Assembly (NCBI RefSeq): GCF_017355885.1
Contig: NZ_JAFEUU010000002.1
Span: 310,001 to 374,000 of the forward strand
Source: Sabulicella rubraurantiaca
Lineage (GTDB): Bacteria > Pseudomonadota > Alphaproteobacteria > Acetobacterales > Acetobacteraceae
DNA length: 64,000 bases
Direction of reading: 5' to 3'
Below, piece after piece: positions 8,952 to 18,459 of this stretch. The first letter of the stretch is position 1; every line of letters starts with the position of its first letter. The translations under genes were made by a program, and so were the position numbers. The notes beneath the pieces are model-generated. The model made no database searches. It saw only the letters and a list, made by a program, of their open reading frames with translations, and had not been told where the DNA came from.

Positions 8952-9911
8952 GTGACCGGACTCGCGACCCTCTTCCCGCCCCCCATCCTGTTCTTCGCCC
9001 TGGGCTTCGGGGCCGGCGCCGCGCGCGCCGACCTGTCCATCCCCGACGCCCTGGCCAAGACGCTCTCGCTCTACTTGATGGTCGCCATCGGGCTGAAGGG
9101 TGGGGCAGCGCTGGCCGCGCCCGGCGGTGCGGAGGGGCTCTGGGCCGCGCTGGCGGTGGGGGTGGCCCTGTCCTTCCTCCTGCCCGTGCCGGCCTTCGGC
9201 CTCCTGCGCCTGGGCACCGGGCTGGACCGCGACACGGCCGCCGCGGTGGCTGGGCATTACGGCAGCGTCTCCGTTGTCACCTTTGCCGCCGCCTCCGGCA
9301 TCCTGGCGACGCGCGGCGTCCCGGCCGAGGGCTTCATGCCCGCCGTGCTGGCGGCGATGGAAACCCCAGCCATCCTGTCCGCCATCCTGCTCGCCCGGAT
9401 GGGCGGGAGCACCGGGGGGCCGAAGCTGCAAGGCTGCAAGCTGGCACGCGAGGTGCTGCTGAACGGGCCGGTGGTGCTGCTGCTCGGCTCCTTCCTGATC
9501 GGCTCGATCACCGGCCCGGCGGGCAAGGCGCAGCTTGCCCCCTTCACCGAGGCGCTGTTTCCGGGCGCGCTGTGCCTCTTCCTGCTGGAGATGGGGCTGA
9601 TGGCGGTGCGGCAGCTTCGCACCGGCGGGGGCGTGCTGCCGACGCGGCTGATCCTCTTCGCGCTGGTCATGCCGCTGATCGGCGGCGCGGCGGGCTTTGC
9701 AGGCGGGCTTCTGGCGGGGCTCTCGCCGGGCGGGTTGGCGTTGATGTCGGTGCTGGGGGCCTCGGCCTCCTACATCGCGGTGCCGGCGGCGATGCGGCTT
9801 GCCCTGCCCCTGGCCGATCCCGGCATCTATGTGACCCTGTCCGTCGCCGTCACCTTCCCCTTCAATATCCTGGTGGGGATTCCCCTGTGGCTGAGGATGG
9901 CGGGCACATGA
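8952..9911 (+). CDS. SbtA-like sodium-dependent bicarbonate transporter family permease
   Basis: A 319-residue membrane protein with about ten helices. Recognisable SbtA (DUF897) features are SLYLMVAIGLKGGAALA in the N-terminal half, GHYGSVSVVTFAAA in the middle and SASYIAVPAAMRLALP near the C-terminus. The chosen start is GTG at 8952. SbtA proteins of cyanobacteria take up bicarbonate with sodium. The substrate in heterotrophic proteobacteria has not been shown by this sequence. The following gene overlaps by ATGA and is PII-like, the same arrangement as sbtA-sbtB. Confidence 0.8.
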   Translation: MTGLATLFPPPILFFALGFGAGAARADLSIPDALAKTLSLYLMVAIGLKGGAALAAPGGAEGLWAALAVGVALSFLLPVPAFGLLRLGTGLDRDTAAAVAGHYGSVSVVTFAAASGILATRGVPAEGFMPAVLAAMETPAILSAILLARMGGSTGGPKLQGCKLAREVLLNGPVVLLLGSFLIGSITGPAGKAQLAPFTEALFPGALCLFLLEMGLMAVRQLRTGGGVLPTRLILFALVMPLIGGAAGFAGGLLAGLSPGGLALMSVLGASASYIAVPAAMRLALPLADPGIYVTLSVAVTFPFNILVGIPLWLRMAGT

Positions 9912-10228
9912 ACGAGACGGCGCTGCACGCGCGCAAGCGAATCGAGATCGTGGTGGAGGCGAAGCGCGCCGACGACGTGACGGAGCTGCTCGACCGGCTG
10001 GGCGCGACGGGCTGGACCGTGCTGCCCGTTGCGCAGGGACGCGGCCGCCAGGGCATCCGCCAATCGGGCGACCTGTCCGGCGTGTTGGACAACGTGCTGA
10101 TCCTCTGCATCGGCAGCGCCGGGTTGGCGGAGCGGGTGCTGGCGGCGCGCGAGGAGCTGCTGGGCGCCCGCCCGGCCATCGTCTCGGTCAGTGAGTGCCA
10201 GGTGCTGCGGGGCGAGCGCTTCGGCTGA
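9908..10228 (+). CDS. PII-like regulator, SbtB type
   Basis: A 106-residue ferredoxin-like-fold protein beginning MNETALHARKRIEIVVEAKR. TELLDRLGATGWTVLPVAQG and GQGIRQSGD-like glycine-rich T-loop residues (GRGRQGIRQSGDLSG) are followed by VSVSECQVLRGERF. Placement directly after an SbtA-like permease with an ATGA overlap supports an SbtB role, gating the transporter in response to adenine nucleotides. The C-terminal disulfide-type motif found in several cyanobacterial SbtB proteins is not present. A longer open frame starting at 9572 is a shadow of the permease. Confidence 0.75.
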   Translation: MNETALHARKRIEIVVEAKRADDVTELLDRLGATGWTVLPVAQGRGRQGIRQSGDLSGVLDNVLILCIGSAGLAERVLAAREELLGARPAIVSVSECQVLRGERFG

Positions 10229-10235
10229 GGCGGCC

Positions 10236-10254
10236 CGGGGCGGCTTCCGCCCCG
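10236..10254. terminator. GC-rich hairpin after the SbtB-like gene
   Basis: CGGGGCGG-CTT-CCGCCCCG, a perfect 8-bp stem with a 3-nt loop, 8 nt after the stop codon. There is no strong T tract, so it is intrinsic-terminator-like rather than classical. Confidence 0.6.
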
Positions 10255-10271
10255 TCGCATGTTCCGGGTCG

Positions 10272-10289
10272 TCAGGCGTTTCCGCCTGA
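10272..10289. terminator. Hairpin between convergent genes
   Basis: TCAGGCG-TTTC-CGCCTGA, a perfect 7-bp stem with a 4-nt loop, 12 nt beyond the end of the minus-strand lipoprotein gene. It may terminate that gene or act in both directions. Confidence 0.55.
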
Positions 10290-10300
10290 GTTGGAAAAGC

Positions 10301-10825
10301 CTACTGCGGACCGCGCCGCCGATTCAGTGCCAGTTCCTCCGGCGAAAGGCGGAACCCCACCAGGATGCGCAGATCCTGGATGCGGCGCCCTTCCCGCACG
10401 GGGAAGGCAATCTCGATGGATGGGGTCGCAAGCTCGGCCCGCGTCGTGTTGGGCGCGAAGGTGACGGGCAGGACGAAACCCTGGCGGCTCAGCACGTTGT
10501 CGCCCTCGACCACGGCGATGAACCAGGGAAGTTCTGCCGTGCGCGTCGTGGCGGCCGGGCCGCGATCCACCCGCATCCGCACCGAGACCGTGGCATCCAC
10601 CGAGCGGTCGCGCCGGCCGCGGCGGCAATTGCCGTCCACCGCCGTGATCCGCGCATCCAGCACCAGGGTGGACAGATCGGGCGGGGCGCCGGGGCGGTAG
10701 CGGGTCAGGTCGGCCGCGTCGGCAGGCAGGGAAAGCTGCGGGCAGGCCACCAGCCGGTCCTCGAGCCGGCCGCTGCCGCACCCCGCCAGCGCCAAGGCCA
10801 CAGCCGCCACCATCCACTGCCGCAT
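10301..10825 (-). CDS. Predicted lipoprotein, function unknown
   Basis: A 174-residue protein. The start at 10825 (MRQWMVAAVALALAGCGSG) was chosen because a strong GGAGGAGGG precedes it. The longer frame to 10939 has an arginine/glycine-rich extension without signal features. The first 20 residues form a lipoprotein signal with lipobox LALAGC, so the mature protein is expected to be attached through Cys-16. The rest is soluble-looking, with a beta-rich pattern (ARITAVDGNC, DATVSVRMRVD, AELPWFIAVVEGD). I do not recognise a named family. It lies alone, convergent with sbtB and divergent from ispH. Confidence 0.75.
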   Translation of the reverse strand: MRQWMVAAVALALAGCGSGRLEDRLVACPQLSLPADAADLTRYRPGAPPDLSTLVLDARITAVDGNCRRGRRDRSVDATVSVRMRVDRGPAATTRTAELPWFIAVVEGDNVLSRQGFVLPVTFAPNTTRAELATPSIEIAFPVREGRRIQDLRILVGFRLSPEELALNRRRGPQ

Positions 10826-10962
10826 CAAGAGCCCTCCTCCGCCACGTCTCCCGGAGGAGCCCAGCCCGCCGGCGCGGGTCAGGCCCCAGGTCCGCGTCTC
10901 TGGCACCAAACCGGCCGAAGGGATAGATAGCGGGACCATTCCCAGTCCGGACGCCCCGACCC

Positions 10963-11922
10963 ATGGCCGAACAGCGCCCCCTGCATGTCCTCCTCGCCGG
11001 CCCGCGCGGCTTCTGCGCCGGGGTGGATCGCGCCATCAAAATCGTGGAGGAGGCGCTGCGCCGCTACGGCGCGCCCGTCTATGTCCGGCACGAAATCGTC
11101 CATAACCGCTTCGTGGTGCAGTCCCTGGAGCGGCAGGGCGCCGTCTTCGTGGAGGAGCTGGACGAGATCCCGGATGACGGCCAGCCCGTCGTCTTCTCCG
11201 CCCATGGCGTACCCAAGGCCATCCCGGCCGAGGCGGAGCGGCGGCAGATGTTCTTCCTGGACGCCACCTGCCCGCTGGTCAGCAAGGTGCACCGGGAGGC
11301 GGAGCATCATTTCAGCCGCGGCCGCCACATGTTCCTGATCGGCCATGCCGGCCACCCGGAAGTGGTGGGCACGATGGGCCAGCTTCCCTCCGGCGCGGTG
11401 ACGCTGGTGGAGGACGAGGAGGATGCGCGCCGCGTCCAGCCGCCGGCGGGCGTGCCGCTCGCCTTCATCACCCAGACGACGCTCTCCGTGGACGACACGG
11501 CCGAGATCGTGGAGATCCTGCGCAGCCGCTTCCCGGAGATGTCCGCGCCGGCCAAGGAAGACATCTGCTACGCCACCACCAACCGGCAGGCGGCGGTGAA
11601 GGCCATCGCGCCCCAGGTGGACATGATGATCGTGGTGGGGGCGCCCAACTCCTCCAACTCGGTGCGGCTGAAGGAGGTCGCGCTGCGCGCCGGCTGCGCG
11701 CAGTCGCTGATGGTGCAGCGCGGCGCCGACCTCGACCTGTCGCGGCTGGAGGGCGTGTCGCGCCTCGGCATCACTGCCGGCGCCTCGGCACCCGAGGTGC
11801 TGGTGGAGGAGGTGCTGGCCCGGCTGCGCGAGCGCTTTGCCGTCACCACCGAGGAGGTGGTGGTGGCGGAGGAGAAGATCATCTTCAAGCTGCCTTCCGC
11901 GCTCACGGCCCAGCCCGCCTGA
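10963..11922 (+). CDS. ispH: 4-hydroxy-3-methylbut-2-enyl diphosphate reductase
   Basis: A 319-residue iron-sulfur enzyme, last step of the MEP isoprenoid pathway, giving IPP and DMAPP. The three cluster cysteines are visible in [24 protein letters not shown] and [12 protein letters not shown]. Substrate-binding [21 protein letters not shown] and [11 protein letters not shown] are also present. Length is normal. It is followed after 7 nt by thrB and then rnhA on the same strand, suggesting one operon. Confidence 0.97.
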   Translation: MAEQRPLHVLLAGPRGFCAGVDRAIKIVEEALRRYGAPVYVRHEIVHNRFVVQSLERQGAVFVEELDEIPDDGQPVVFSAHGVPKAIPAEAERRQMFFLDATCPLVSKVHREAEHHFSRGRHMFLIGHAGHPEVVGTMGQLPSGAVTLVEDEEDARRVQPPAGVPLAFITQTTLSVDDTAEIVEILRSRFPEMSAPAKEDICYATTNRQAAVKAIAPQVDMMIVVGAPNSSNSVRLKEVALRAGCAQSLMVQRGADLDLSRLEGVSRLGITAGASAPEVLVEEVLARLRERFAVTTEEVVVAEEKIIFKLPSALTAQPA

Positions 11923-11929
11923 CCCATCC

Positions 11930-12898
11930 ATGGCCGTCTACACGGAGGTGTCGGACGAGGCGCTTCGCCTCTTCCTGGAGGATTATGCTCTCGGCTCGCT
12001 GCTGGCCTTCCGCGGCATCGCGGAGGGGGTAGAGAACAGCAACTACGCGCTGAAGACGGAGGCTGGGGATTTCATCCTCACCCTCTACGAGAAGCGCGTG
12101 GACCCGGGCGAGCTGCCCTGGTTCCTCGGGTTGATGCGCCACCTCGCCGCTCACGGCCTGCCCTGCCCCGAGCCGGTTCCGGCACGCGACGGCGAGGCGC
12201 TGCGCGAGCTGGCCGGGCGTCCCGCCGCCATCTGCACCTTCCTGCCCGGCGTCTGGCCGCGCCGCGTCCGCCCGTCGCATTGCGAGCCGCTGGGCGAGGC
12301 GCTGGGGGCGCTGCACCTCGCGGGAGAGGGCTTCGCGGCGACGCGGCGCAACGGCCTCGGCCCCGATTCCTGGAGGCCGCTGCTGGAGCGCTGCCGCCCG
12401 GATGCCGATCCGGCGCTGATGCGGGAGCTGGATGGGGCGCTGTCCGCCATCCTCGACGCCTGGCCGACGGAGGGGCTTCTGCCGCGCGGCCACATCCACG
12501 CCGACCTCTTCCCCGACAACGTGTTCTTTCTGGATTCGGGGCGGCGCCCTGCCGTTTCGGGGCTGATCGACTTCTACTTCGCCTGCACGGACCTGCTCGC
12601 CTATGACGTCGCGGTGTGCCTCAACGCCTGGTGCTTCGAGGAGGCGCGCGAGTTCAACGTCACCAAGGCGCGCTCGCTGCTGCGCGGCTACGAAGCCCGC
12701 CGCCCCCTGTCGCGCGAGGAGCGGGCGGCGCTGCCGCTGCTGTGCCAGGGCGCGGCGATGCGCTTCCTGCTGACCCGCCTCTTCGATTGGGTGAACACCC
12801 CCGCCGGGGCCATGGTGACCCGCAAGGACCCGATGGAATACCTGCACAAGCTGCGCTTCTTCCGCAAAGCCCCCTCGGCGGAGGCGATCGGTGGCTGA
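11930..12898 (+). CDS. thrB: Homoserine kinase, APH-fold type
   Basis: A 322-residue kinase phosphorylating homoserine in threonine synthesis. The start [19 protein letters not shown] at 11930 is the usual N-terminus of the alphaproteobacterial ThrB family. The open frame continues upstream but only as ispH shadow. [20 protein letters not shown] is the nucleotide-binding region. [14 protein letters not shown] is the catalytic loop, and [19 protein letters not shown] holds the metal-binding Asp. The stop lies inside the start of rnhA. Confidence 0.94.
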   Translation: MAVYTEVSDEALRLFLEDYALGSLLAFRGIAEGVENSNYALKTEAGDFILTLYEKRVDPGELPWFLGLMRHLAAHGLPCPEPVPARDGEALRELAGRPAAICTFLPGVWPRRVRPSHCEPLGEALGALHLAGEGFAATRRNGLGPDSWRPLLERCRPDADPALMRELDGALSAILDAWPTEGLLPRGHIHADLFPDNVFFLDSGRRPAVSGLIDFYFACTDLLAYDVAVCLNAWCFEEAREFNVTKARSLLRGYEARRPLSREERAALPLLCQGAAMRFLLTRLFDWVNTPAGAMVTRKDPMEYLHKLRFFRKAPSAEAIGG

Positions 12899-13334
12899 GG
12901 AGCGCACGGTCGAGATCTGGACCGATGGCGGCTGCAAGCCCAATCCCGGCCCGGGCGGCTGGGCTGCCATCCTGCGCTTCGGCACGGCGGAGAAGGAGCT
13001 GTCGGGCTACGAGGCCGCCACGACCAACAACCGCATGGAGCTGACGGCGGCCTGCGCGGCGCTGGAGGCGCTGACGCGGCCCTGCACCGTCATCCTGCAC
13101 ACGGACAGCGAATACCTCCGCAACGGGATGGAGCGCTGGGTGAAAGGCTGGATCCGCAACGACTGGCGCAACGCCGCGCGTGATCCGGTGAAGAACTACG
13201 AACTCTGGCAACGCCTCCTGGCCGCCGCCAAGCCGCACCGCATCGAGTGGCGCTGGGTGCGCGGCCATGCGGGCGACACGATGAACGAGCGCGCCGACCG
13301 TCTGGCGACGCAGGCGCGCGAAGCAGGCCGCTAG
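12891..13334 (+). CDS. rnhA: Ribonuclease HI
   Basis: A 147-residue RNase H starting at GTG ([20 protein letters not shown]), overlapping the thrB stop by 8 nt. The four acidic residues of the active site are in [22 protein letters not shown] and NERADRLA. The flexible-loop histidine is in [10 protein letters not shown]. It removes RNA from RNA-DNA hybrids. Length is normal for the type HI enzyme. Confidence 0.96.
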   Translation: MAEERTVEIWTDGGCKPNPGPGGWAAILRFGTAEKELSGYEAATTNNRMELTAACAALEALTRPCTVILHTDSEYLRNGMERWVKGWIRNDWRNAARDPVKNYELWQRLLAAAKPHRIEWRWVRGHAGDTMNERADRLATQAREAGR

Positions 13335-13446
13335 CGCGGCCATCGCCGCGCAACCTTCCTCTGGCTGGGCGGTTCTTTCCCGAACGGGGGTTCATGACGA
13401 CGCATTATCATTTTCTTCATCTCGCCAGCTTGGCGAGGTGCTCGCT

Positions 13447-14454
13447 ATGACGCTTCGCATCAGCGTCGTGATCCCCACGCGCAATCGCACGCATCTGCTC
13501 GGCGAGACGCTCGATTCGGTGCTGGCGCAGGACCGCCCTCCATACGAGGTGATCGTGGTGGATGACGGCTCCACCGATGACACGCTCTCCATGCTCGAGG
13601 CCTATGCCGGACGGGTGACGGTGGGCTGCATCCCGCATTCGGGCGCGATGGTGGCCCGCAATGCCGGGGCGCGCCTCGCCAGCGGGGACGTGGTCGCCTT
13701 CTGCGACAGCGACGATGTTTGGCTGCCCGGCCATCTCGAAGCCCTGGCGCGGCTCTGGGAGGCGGTTCCGGAGCTGAACGCCGCTTATGCCAATTTTCGC
13801 CTCGTGCGCGACGGCGTCTGGGCCGAGCGCGACAAGTTCTCCGACGCGCCGCCCGGCTTCTTCGCGGGGGCGCGGCTGCTGGGCGGCGGCCTCGCCCTCT
13901 TCGACGAGCCCCCTCTCCCACGCCTGCTGCGCTTCACCCCGTTCTTTCCCTCGGCCCTGGCCGCGCGGCGCGACTTCCTCCGCCGCATCGGCGGCTGGGA
14001 CGAGGCGGCGCCACAGGGCGCGAGCAGCGATTTCGCCACGGCGCTGCGGGTCGCGGAGCATCCGCGCATCGGCCTCGTGCTCAGCGCCACGGTCAGCATC
14101 CGCCAGCCGGCGCGGCTCTCGCCGGCGCAGGTGCAACGGATGAACCTGGATGACGCCGCCATTCTCGACCACGTGCTCCAAACACGGCCGAGCCTGCGGC
14201 CCCACGCCCCCGCCATCCGCGCCAGCGCGCGGCGGCGGCGGCTGCAGGCGCTGGAAACCGCCTTCGTGCGGCAGGATTTCGCCGCCGTGCGCGCCATTGC
14301 CGCACAGCTCGGTTCCACCCGGCCGCTGCGCGTCCACGCCAAGGTCGGCGTCGCGGCGCTGCCGCCCGGGCTGCGCACCGTGGCCGCGCGCACGCTGCTC
14401 AGCCTCGGCACGCTCCGCAGCCAGACGGTGCGGCGCGTCGCGCAGGGAGCATAG
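13447..14454 (+). CDS. Family 2 glycosyltransferase
   Basis: A 335-residue GT-A fold enzyme. The start at 13447 is preceded by GAGGTG at good spacing. The nucleotide-sugar site is SVVIPTRNRTHLLGETLDS with VIVVDDGSTDDT, and the DxD-like metal motif is FCDSDDVWLPGHLEAL. The C-terminal 120 residues are helical and arginine-rich, a region with no assigned role. The acceptor cannot be told from sequence. It stands alone after rnhA and converges with the acyl-CoA dehydrogenase with only 5 nt between the stops. Confidence 0.85.
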   Translation: MTLRISVVIPTRNRTHLLGETLDSVLAQDRPPYEVIVVDDGSTDDTLSMLEAYAGRVTVGCIPHSGAMVARNAGARLASGDVVAFCDSDDVWLPGHLEALARLWEAVPELNAAYANFRLVRDGVWAERDKFSDAPPGFFAGARLLGGGLALFDEPPLPRLLRFTPFFPSALAARRDFLRRIGGWDEAAPQGASSDFATALRVAEHPRIGLVLSATVSIRQPARLSPAQVQRMNLDDAAILDHVLQTRPSLRPHAPAIRASARRRRLQALETAFVRQDFAAVRAIAAQLGSTRPLRVHAKVGVAALPPGLRTVAARTLLSLGTLRSQTVRRVAQGA

Positions 14455-14459
14455 CGGCC

Positions 14460-15674
14460 CTACTCGGCCGCGAGGCGCCCGGCTTCCTCGCGCGCCAGGG
14501 CCATGAAGCCCTCGCGCGTCTGCGGCAGCTTGCGGCCCAGGAGCTGCTCCGCGACCTGGTTGCGGAGGATCTGCGCCGTGCCGCCCGCGATGGGGAACAT
14601 GCGGGCGTCGCGCACGGCGCGCTCCATCGGGTTGTCGCGCGAATAGCCGGCGGCGCCCCAGAGCTGCAGCGCCATGTTGGTCACCTCCACCGCGCTGTCG
14701 GCCGCCAGCACCTTGGCGCGGGCCGCCATCAGCCGGTCGGGGAAGCCGTTGGGGCCGGCGCTGGCCGCCGCCTGCCAGATCAGGGCGCGGCTGGCTTCCA
14801 GCTTGATCGACATGTCCGCCAGCATCCAGGACAGGCCCTGGAACTCGGCGATGGGGCGGCCGAACTGGCGACGCTTCTGCACGAAGTCCAGCGCGCGGTC
14901 ATAGGCGCCGGCGGCGATGCCAAGCGCGGCGGTGGCGGCGCCGACCCGCTGGCCGTTATAGGCGTCCATCAGCTTCGCGAAGCCGCGCTTGAAGCCGCCG
15001 CCCGCACGCAGGACCATGGAATCCGGCACCTCCAGGTCGCGGAAATGCAACTCCGCCTCCGGCATGCCGCACAGCCCCATGGAGGGGATGCGCCGCTCCA
15101 CCACCAGGTTCGGATGCGGCCCGAGCACGAGGAAGCCGCCGATCCCCTTCTCCTCTCCATCCTCGATGGCGCGGGCGAAGATCAGGTGCAGGCGCGACAC
15201 GCCGCCGCCGGTGATCCAGTGCTTCACGCCGTTGATCACCCAGGTGTCGCCCCGCCGGACGGCAGTGGTCGTCATCTCGGAGGCGGCGGAGCCGGCCTCT
15301 GGCTCGGTGATGCAGATGGCGGGCTTGTCGCCGGCCAGCACCGCATCGGCGGCGATGCGGCGCTGCGCGTCGGTGCCATAGGCCATGGTGGCGCCGATCG
15401 CACCCATATTGGCCTCGACGGCGATGCGGCCGCACACGGCGCAGCCCTTCGCCATCTCCTCCACCACCAGCACGGCATCCAGGTAGTTGCCGCCCGGCCC
15501 GCCCCATTCGCGCGGGATGGTGAGGCCCATGAAGCCGGCCTCCGTCATCCGCCGCACCATGGGCCAGGGATATTGCCCCGTGCGGTCGGTCTCGGCAGCC
15601 TGGGCGGCAGCTTCCTGCGCCAGTTCGCGGGCGCGCGCGCGCAGGCGTTCCTGCTCCGCCGTCAGGGTGAACAT
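14460..15674 (-). CDS. Acyl-CoA dehydrogenase family protein
   Basis: A 404-residue FAD enzyme with the three acyl-CoA dehydrogenase domains. CITEPEAGSAASEMTTTAVR is the FAD/substrate signature, WVINGVKHWITGGGVSRLHL the middle beta domain, and GGTAQILRNQVAEQLLGR the C-terminal signature. The segment that often holds the catalytic Glu (GY-x-x-E-x-P-x-E-R) reads GYSRDNPMER, i.e. Asp, so substrate class and activity should not be assumed. It starts 4 nt after the DUF533 gene stop on the same strand, so the two are probably co-translated. Confidence 0.9.
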   Translation of the reverse strand: MFTLTAEQERLRARARELAQEAAAQAAETDRTGQYPWPMVRRMTEAGFMGLTIPREWGGPGGNYLDAVLVVEEMAKGCAVCGRIAVEANMGAIGATMAYGTDAQRRIAADAVLAGDKPAICITEPEAGSAASEMTTTAVRRGDTWVINGVKHWITGGGVSRLHLIFARAIEDGEEKGIGGFLVLGPHPNLVVERRIPSMGLCGMPEAELHFRDLEVPDSMVLRAGGGFKRGFAKLMDAYNGQRVGAATAALGIAAGAYDRALDFVQKRRQFGRPIAEFQGLSWMLADMSIKLEASRALIWQAAASAGPNGFPDRLMAARAKVLAADSAVEVTNMALQLWGAAGYSRDNPMERAVRDARMFPIAGGTAQILRNQVAEQLLGRKLPQTREGFMALAREEAGRLAAE

Positions 15675-15678
15675 GGCT

Positions 15679-16317
15679 TCATCCTCCCAGTCTTGCTTCG
15701 ATGGCGGCGCGCGTCGCGGCCGAGAGCTTCAGCGCCTCGCCCAGCCCGTCGAGCCAGGTGCGTTCGCGTTCGCTGATCGCGCCGGCCCCGGCGCAGGCGG
15801 CGGCGTAGATCTGCGCCGCCAGCATCGGGTCGCGTGCCTCGCGCGCCAGGGCGGCGGCCTCCGCCGGGCGGTCGAAATCGGCGAGGACGAGGTCGCGCTC
15901 CTCGGCCGAGAGCCCGGCCTCGTCCAGGCGGCGGGCGATGGCGGCGCGCTCCTCGCGGTCCAGCGTGCCGTCGGATTTGGCGCCGGCGATCATGGCGCGC
16001 AGCAGCAGCAGCGCCTCGCGCGTCTCGGCGGCGGGGGCGGCGGGGCGCGAGGCGGTTTCGGGCAGGCGGCGCGCCGGTTCGGCGCCGCGGCGGATGGGGG
16101 GCGGGGGGGCGGGGTCGGCGCTGCTGGAAGGGGTGGTGCTGCGCGGACGTTCCAGTGCATCGGCGGCGATGCCGGCCAGGGCACCGACCACCCGGCCGAT
16201 CTGGCGGCCGTCGTGCTGCGTCAGCCCGAAGGGCAGGCGCCCCCGCGCCGGGGTGCGCCGGGCCGGGCGGCGCGCATGGCCTTCCAGCACGGCGCCAAGA
16301 ATGCGGCCGAGATCCAT
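15679..16317 (-). CDS. DUF533 (TerB-like fold) protein
   Basis: A 212-residue protein. The N-terminal MDLGRILGAVLEGHARR is typical of DUF533/YebE proteins. A proline-rich linker (residues about 55-95) precedes a TerB-like helical domain with LLLRAMIAGAKSDGTLDREE, the acidic metal-binding-like pattern of tellurite-resistance TerB proteins. AAQIYAAACAGAGAISERER follows near the end. The family function is unknown. It is immediately upstream of the acyl-CoA dehydrogenase, and neither neighbour explains its role. Confidence 0.8.
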   Translation of the reverse strand: MDLGRILGAVLEGHARRPARRTPARGRLPFGLTQHDGRQIGRVVGALAGIAADALERPRSTTPSSSADPAPPPPIRRGAEPARRLPETASRPAAPAAETREALLLLRAMIAGAKSDGTLDREERAAIARRLDEAGLSAEERDLVLADFDRPAEAAALAREARDPMLAAQIYAAACAGAGAISERERTWLDGLGEALKLSAATRAAIEARLGG

Positions 16318-16360
16318 CCGGTCAGCCTAGGGCAGATTCCGAAGGGCCGGAAACCGCCCG

Positions 16361-17326
16361 CTAGGCCAGGACGGTGCTGGCGGAAACCGGCTCCTCCGCC
16401 GGGCAGGGTGCGGGGCCCTCCAGCCCGGCGCGGATCACGGGCAGCAGGGCGCGGAACTCGGCGGCGCGGGGGCTGCGGGGCCGCCAGGCCAAGGCCAGGG
16501 TGCGGGAGGGCGCCTCGCCCGGTTCGCCGAAGAGGGGGCGAAGCTCGACGTCCGCGCCGCCCAGCACGCCCCCTTCCACGGCGAGGCGGGGCAGCAGGGT
16601 CAGGCCCAGCCCGCCCGCCACCATCTGCACCAGCGTGTGGAGGGAGGTGGCGGCGAATTCCTCGCCCGAGGCCAGGCTGCGCGGCAGGCCGCAGGCCTCT
16701 TGCGCCTGGGCCCGCAGGCAATGCCCCTCCTCCAGCAGCAGCATGGGCTCGCCGGTCAGGGCGGATGCGGCCACGCCGGGCTGGGCGCAAAGCCGATGCT
16801 CGGGCGGAAGGGCCAGGAGGAAGGGATCGGCGAAAACCGGCTCGACCTCCAGACCGTCGCATTCGCAGGGAAGCGCGAGGAGCAGCAGGTCCAGTCGCCC
16901 GGCGAGAAGCTGCGCGCGCAGCCGCTCCGTCGTGTCCTCGCGCAGCCAGAGGCGCAGCCGGGGCAGCGCGTCGCGCAGGGCGGGCATCAGCCGCGGCAGC
17001 AGGAAGGGACCGACCGTGGGGATGACGCCCAGGCGCAGCGGGCCCGAAAGCGGGTCACGCGAGGCGGCGATGGTTTCCGCCACCGCCTCCAGCGCGGTGA
17101 GCGCGGCGCGGCCCCGCGCCACCACGTCCAGCCCCAGCGGGGTGAAGACCACGCGCTTGCTGTTGGAGCGGTCGAGCAGGCTGGCGCCGAATTGCCGCTC
17201 CAGCGCGATCACCCCGGCGGAGAGCGTGGATTGGGTGACGGCGCAGGCGGCGGCGGCGCGGCCGAAATGCCCGTGATCCGCCAGGGCGACGACATAACGA
17301 AGCTGCTGTGGGCTGGGGAGGTGCAT
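16361..17326 (-). CDS. oxyR: Hydrogen peroxide-sensing LysR regulator OxyR
   Basis: A 321-residue LysR-family activator. The N-terminal winged helix (QQLRYVVALADHGHFGRAAA, VTQSTLSAGVIALERQFG) is followed by the effector domain. EEGHCLRAQAQEACGL matches the OxyR redox loop: two cysteines nine residues apart, equivalent to Cys199 and Cys208 of E. coli. I chose ATG at 17326; a TTG immediately precedes it. It lies 3' of the manganese catalase on the same strand and near ahpCD, the usual OxyR targets, which supports the name. Confidence 0.9.
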   Translation of the reverse strand: MHLPSPQQLRYVVALADHGHFGRAAAACAVTQSTLSAGVIALERQFGASLLDRSNSKRVVFTPLGLDVVARGRAALTALEAVAETIAASRDPLSGPLRLGVIPTVGPFLLPRLMPALRDALPRLRLWLREDTTERLRAQLLAGRLDLLLLALPCECDGLEVEPVFADPFLLALPPEHRLCAQPGVAASALTGEPMLLLEEGHCLRAQAQEACGLPRSLASGEEFAATSLHTLVQMVAGGLGLTLLPRLAVEGGVLGGADVELRPLFGEPGEAPSRTLALAWRPRSPRAAEFRALLPVIRAGLEGPAPCPAEEPVSASTVLA

Positions 17327-17430
17327 CAATCAGGCTGGCCAGACATCCGAGGATCATTAAGGATCATCGAAGGCGCCGGTCCAGCCCGCCAGGGCGCAGG
17401 GCCGGCATGAATCCGGCCCTGCGCCGTGTC

Positions 17431-18357
17431 TCAGCGCGACATCTTGTAGAGCTTGGTCGCCACTTCGAACATTTCCTCCGGCGCGTAATCCGGGGTGAAG
17501 GCGGAGGCGACGCCGGTGAGGTCGTGGATCTTGCCGCCCTCGGGCATGCCCTCGACCACCTCCAGCTCGCCTGGCGGATCGCCCGGCAGGGCCTGCTCGC
17601 CGCCACCGCCCCAGATGCCCGCCATCTCGCGATAATCCTCGGGGCTGAAGGTGTAGAGGCGGCGATGCGAGCCCTCGGCCAGGTATTTCTGGCACTCGGG
17701 GATCTTGTCGAGCGGGATGTTCGGCGTGGGCAGCACCTTGTCGAGATCGGCGCCGGTGATCTTCTTGATCGCGAGCGCATAGGCGTGGGCGTGCACCGAG
17801 CCGCGCACCAGGAGGTAGCCGCAGACTTCGCGGCCCGTGGGATCGGTCAGGCTTTCATAGACGCGCAGCTTGTGCAGCCGGGCGCCGCATTCCAGGTGAA
17901 AATTGTGCAGCAGGTCCACGATGACGTTGCCCGTTGTCGTGACGAAGTCGCGATTCCAGGCCGCGCCGTTGCTGTCCACCGGCATGGAGCCGCCACCATT
18001 CGAGTAGAAAGAGGCAGCGAGGCGGATGTCCTTCATCGCATCGAAAGGCGCGTTCGAGATGTCGGCGCCGCCCTTCTCGTTCGCCTCGGAATCGGGACCG
18101 TTCGCGAGCATGGCGACGCCGTTGCTCACCAATTCCACGTGGCCCAACTCCTCCGCCGTGATGGCGGCGACGATGGAGTAGAAGGGGCGCAACTTGGACT
18201 TCGAGCGGAAATTGAAGCTCTGGAACATGTAGTTCCCGAGGGTGGACATCTCGCCATACTTGCCGCCGAGCAGTTCCTGCAACGCGGCTGCGGCGTTGGG
18301 GTCCTGACGCTTGGGCGCGGGCAACTCGGTCTGCAGCTTGTCGACGCGCAGGAACAT
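17431..18357 (-). CDS. Manganese (non-heme) catalase
   Basis: A 308-residue ferritin-fold dimanganese catalase that converts hydrogen peroxide to water and oxygen. Ligand regions include ITAEELGHVELVS (Glu-x-x-His) and LHNFHLECGARLHKLRVYE. GEMSTLGNYMFQSFNFRSK is the N-terminal helix with the first Glu. GGAGG-like GGAGG upstream of the ATG fixes the start. It is divergent from ahpC across a 226-bp region with a long palindrome, and oxyR lies 3' of it. Together these genes form a peroxide-defence cluster. Confidence 0.93.
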   Translation of the reverse strand: MFLRVDKLQTELPAPKRQDPNAAAALQELLGGKYGEMSTLGNYMFQSFNFRSKSKLRPFYSIVAAITAEELGHVELVSNGVAMLANGPDSEANEKGGADISNAPFDAMKDIRLAASFYSNGGGSMPVDSNGAAWNRDFVTTTGNVIVDLLHNFHLECGARLHKLRVYESLTDPTGREVCGYLLVRGSVHAHAYALAIKKITGADLDKVLPTPNIPLDKIPECQKYLAEGSHRRLYTFSPEDYREMAGIWGGGGEQALPGDPPGELEVVEGMPEGGKIHDLTGVASAFTPDYAPEEMFEVATKLYKMSR

Positions 18358-18459
18358 CGGAAACCTCCGATTGGGGGGATCATGACCAGGAATGGTCCTG
18401 CCTCGAACGCTTCCTGTCCTGACTGGCTTCCCACAGGACCGATGATTTCATTCGGTGTG

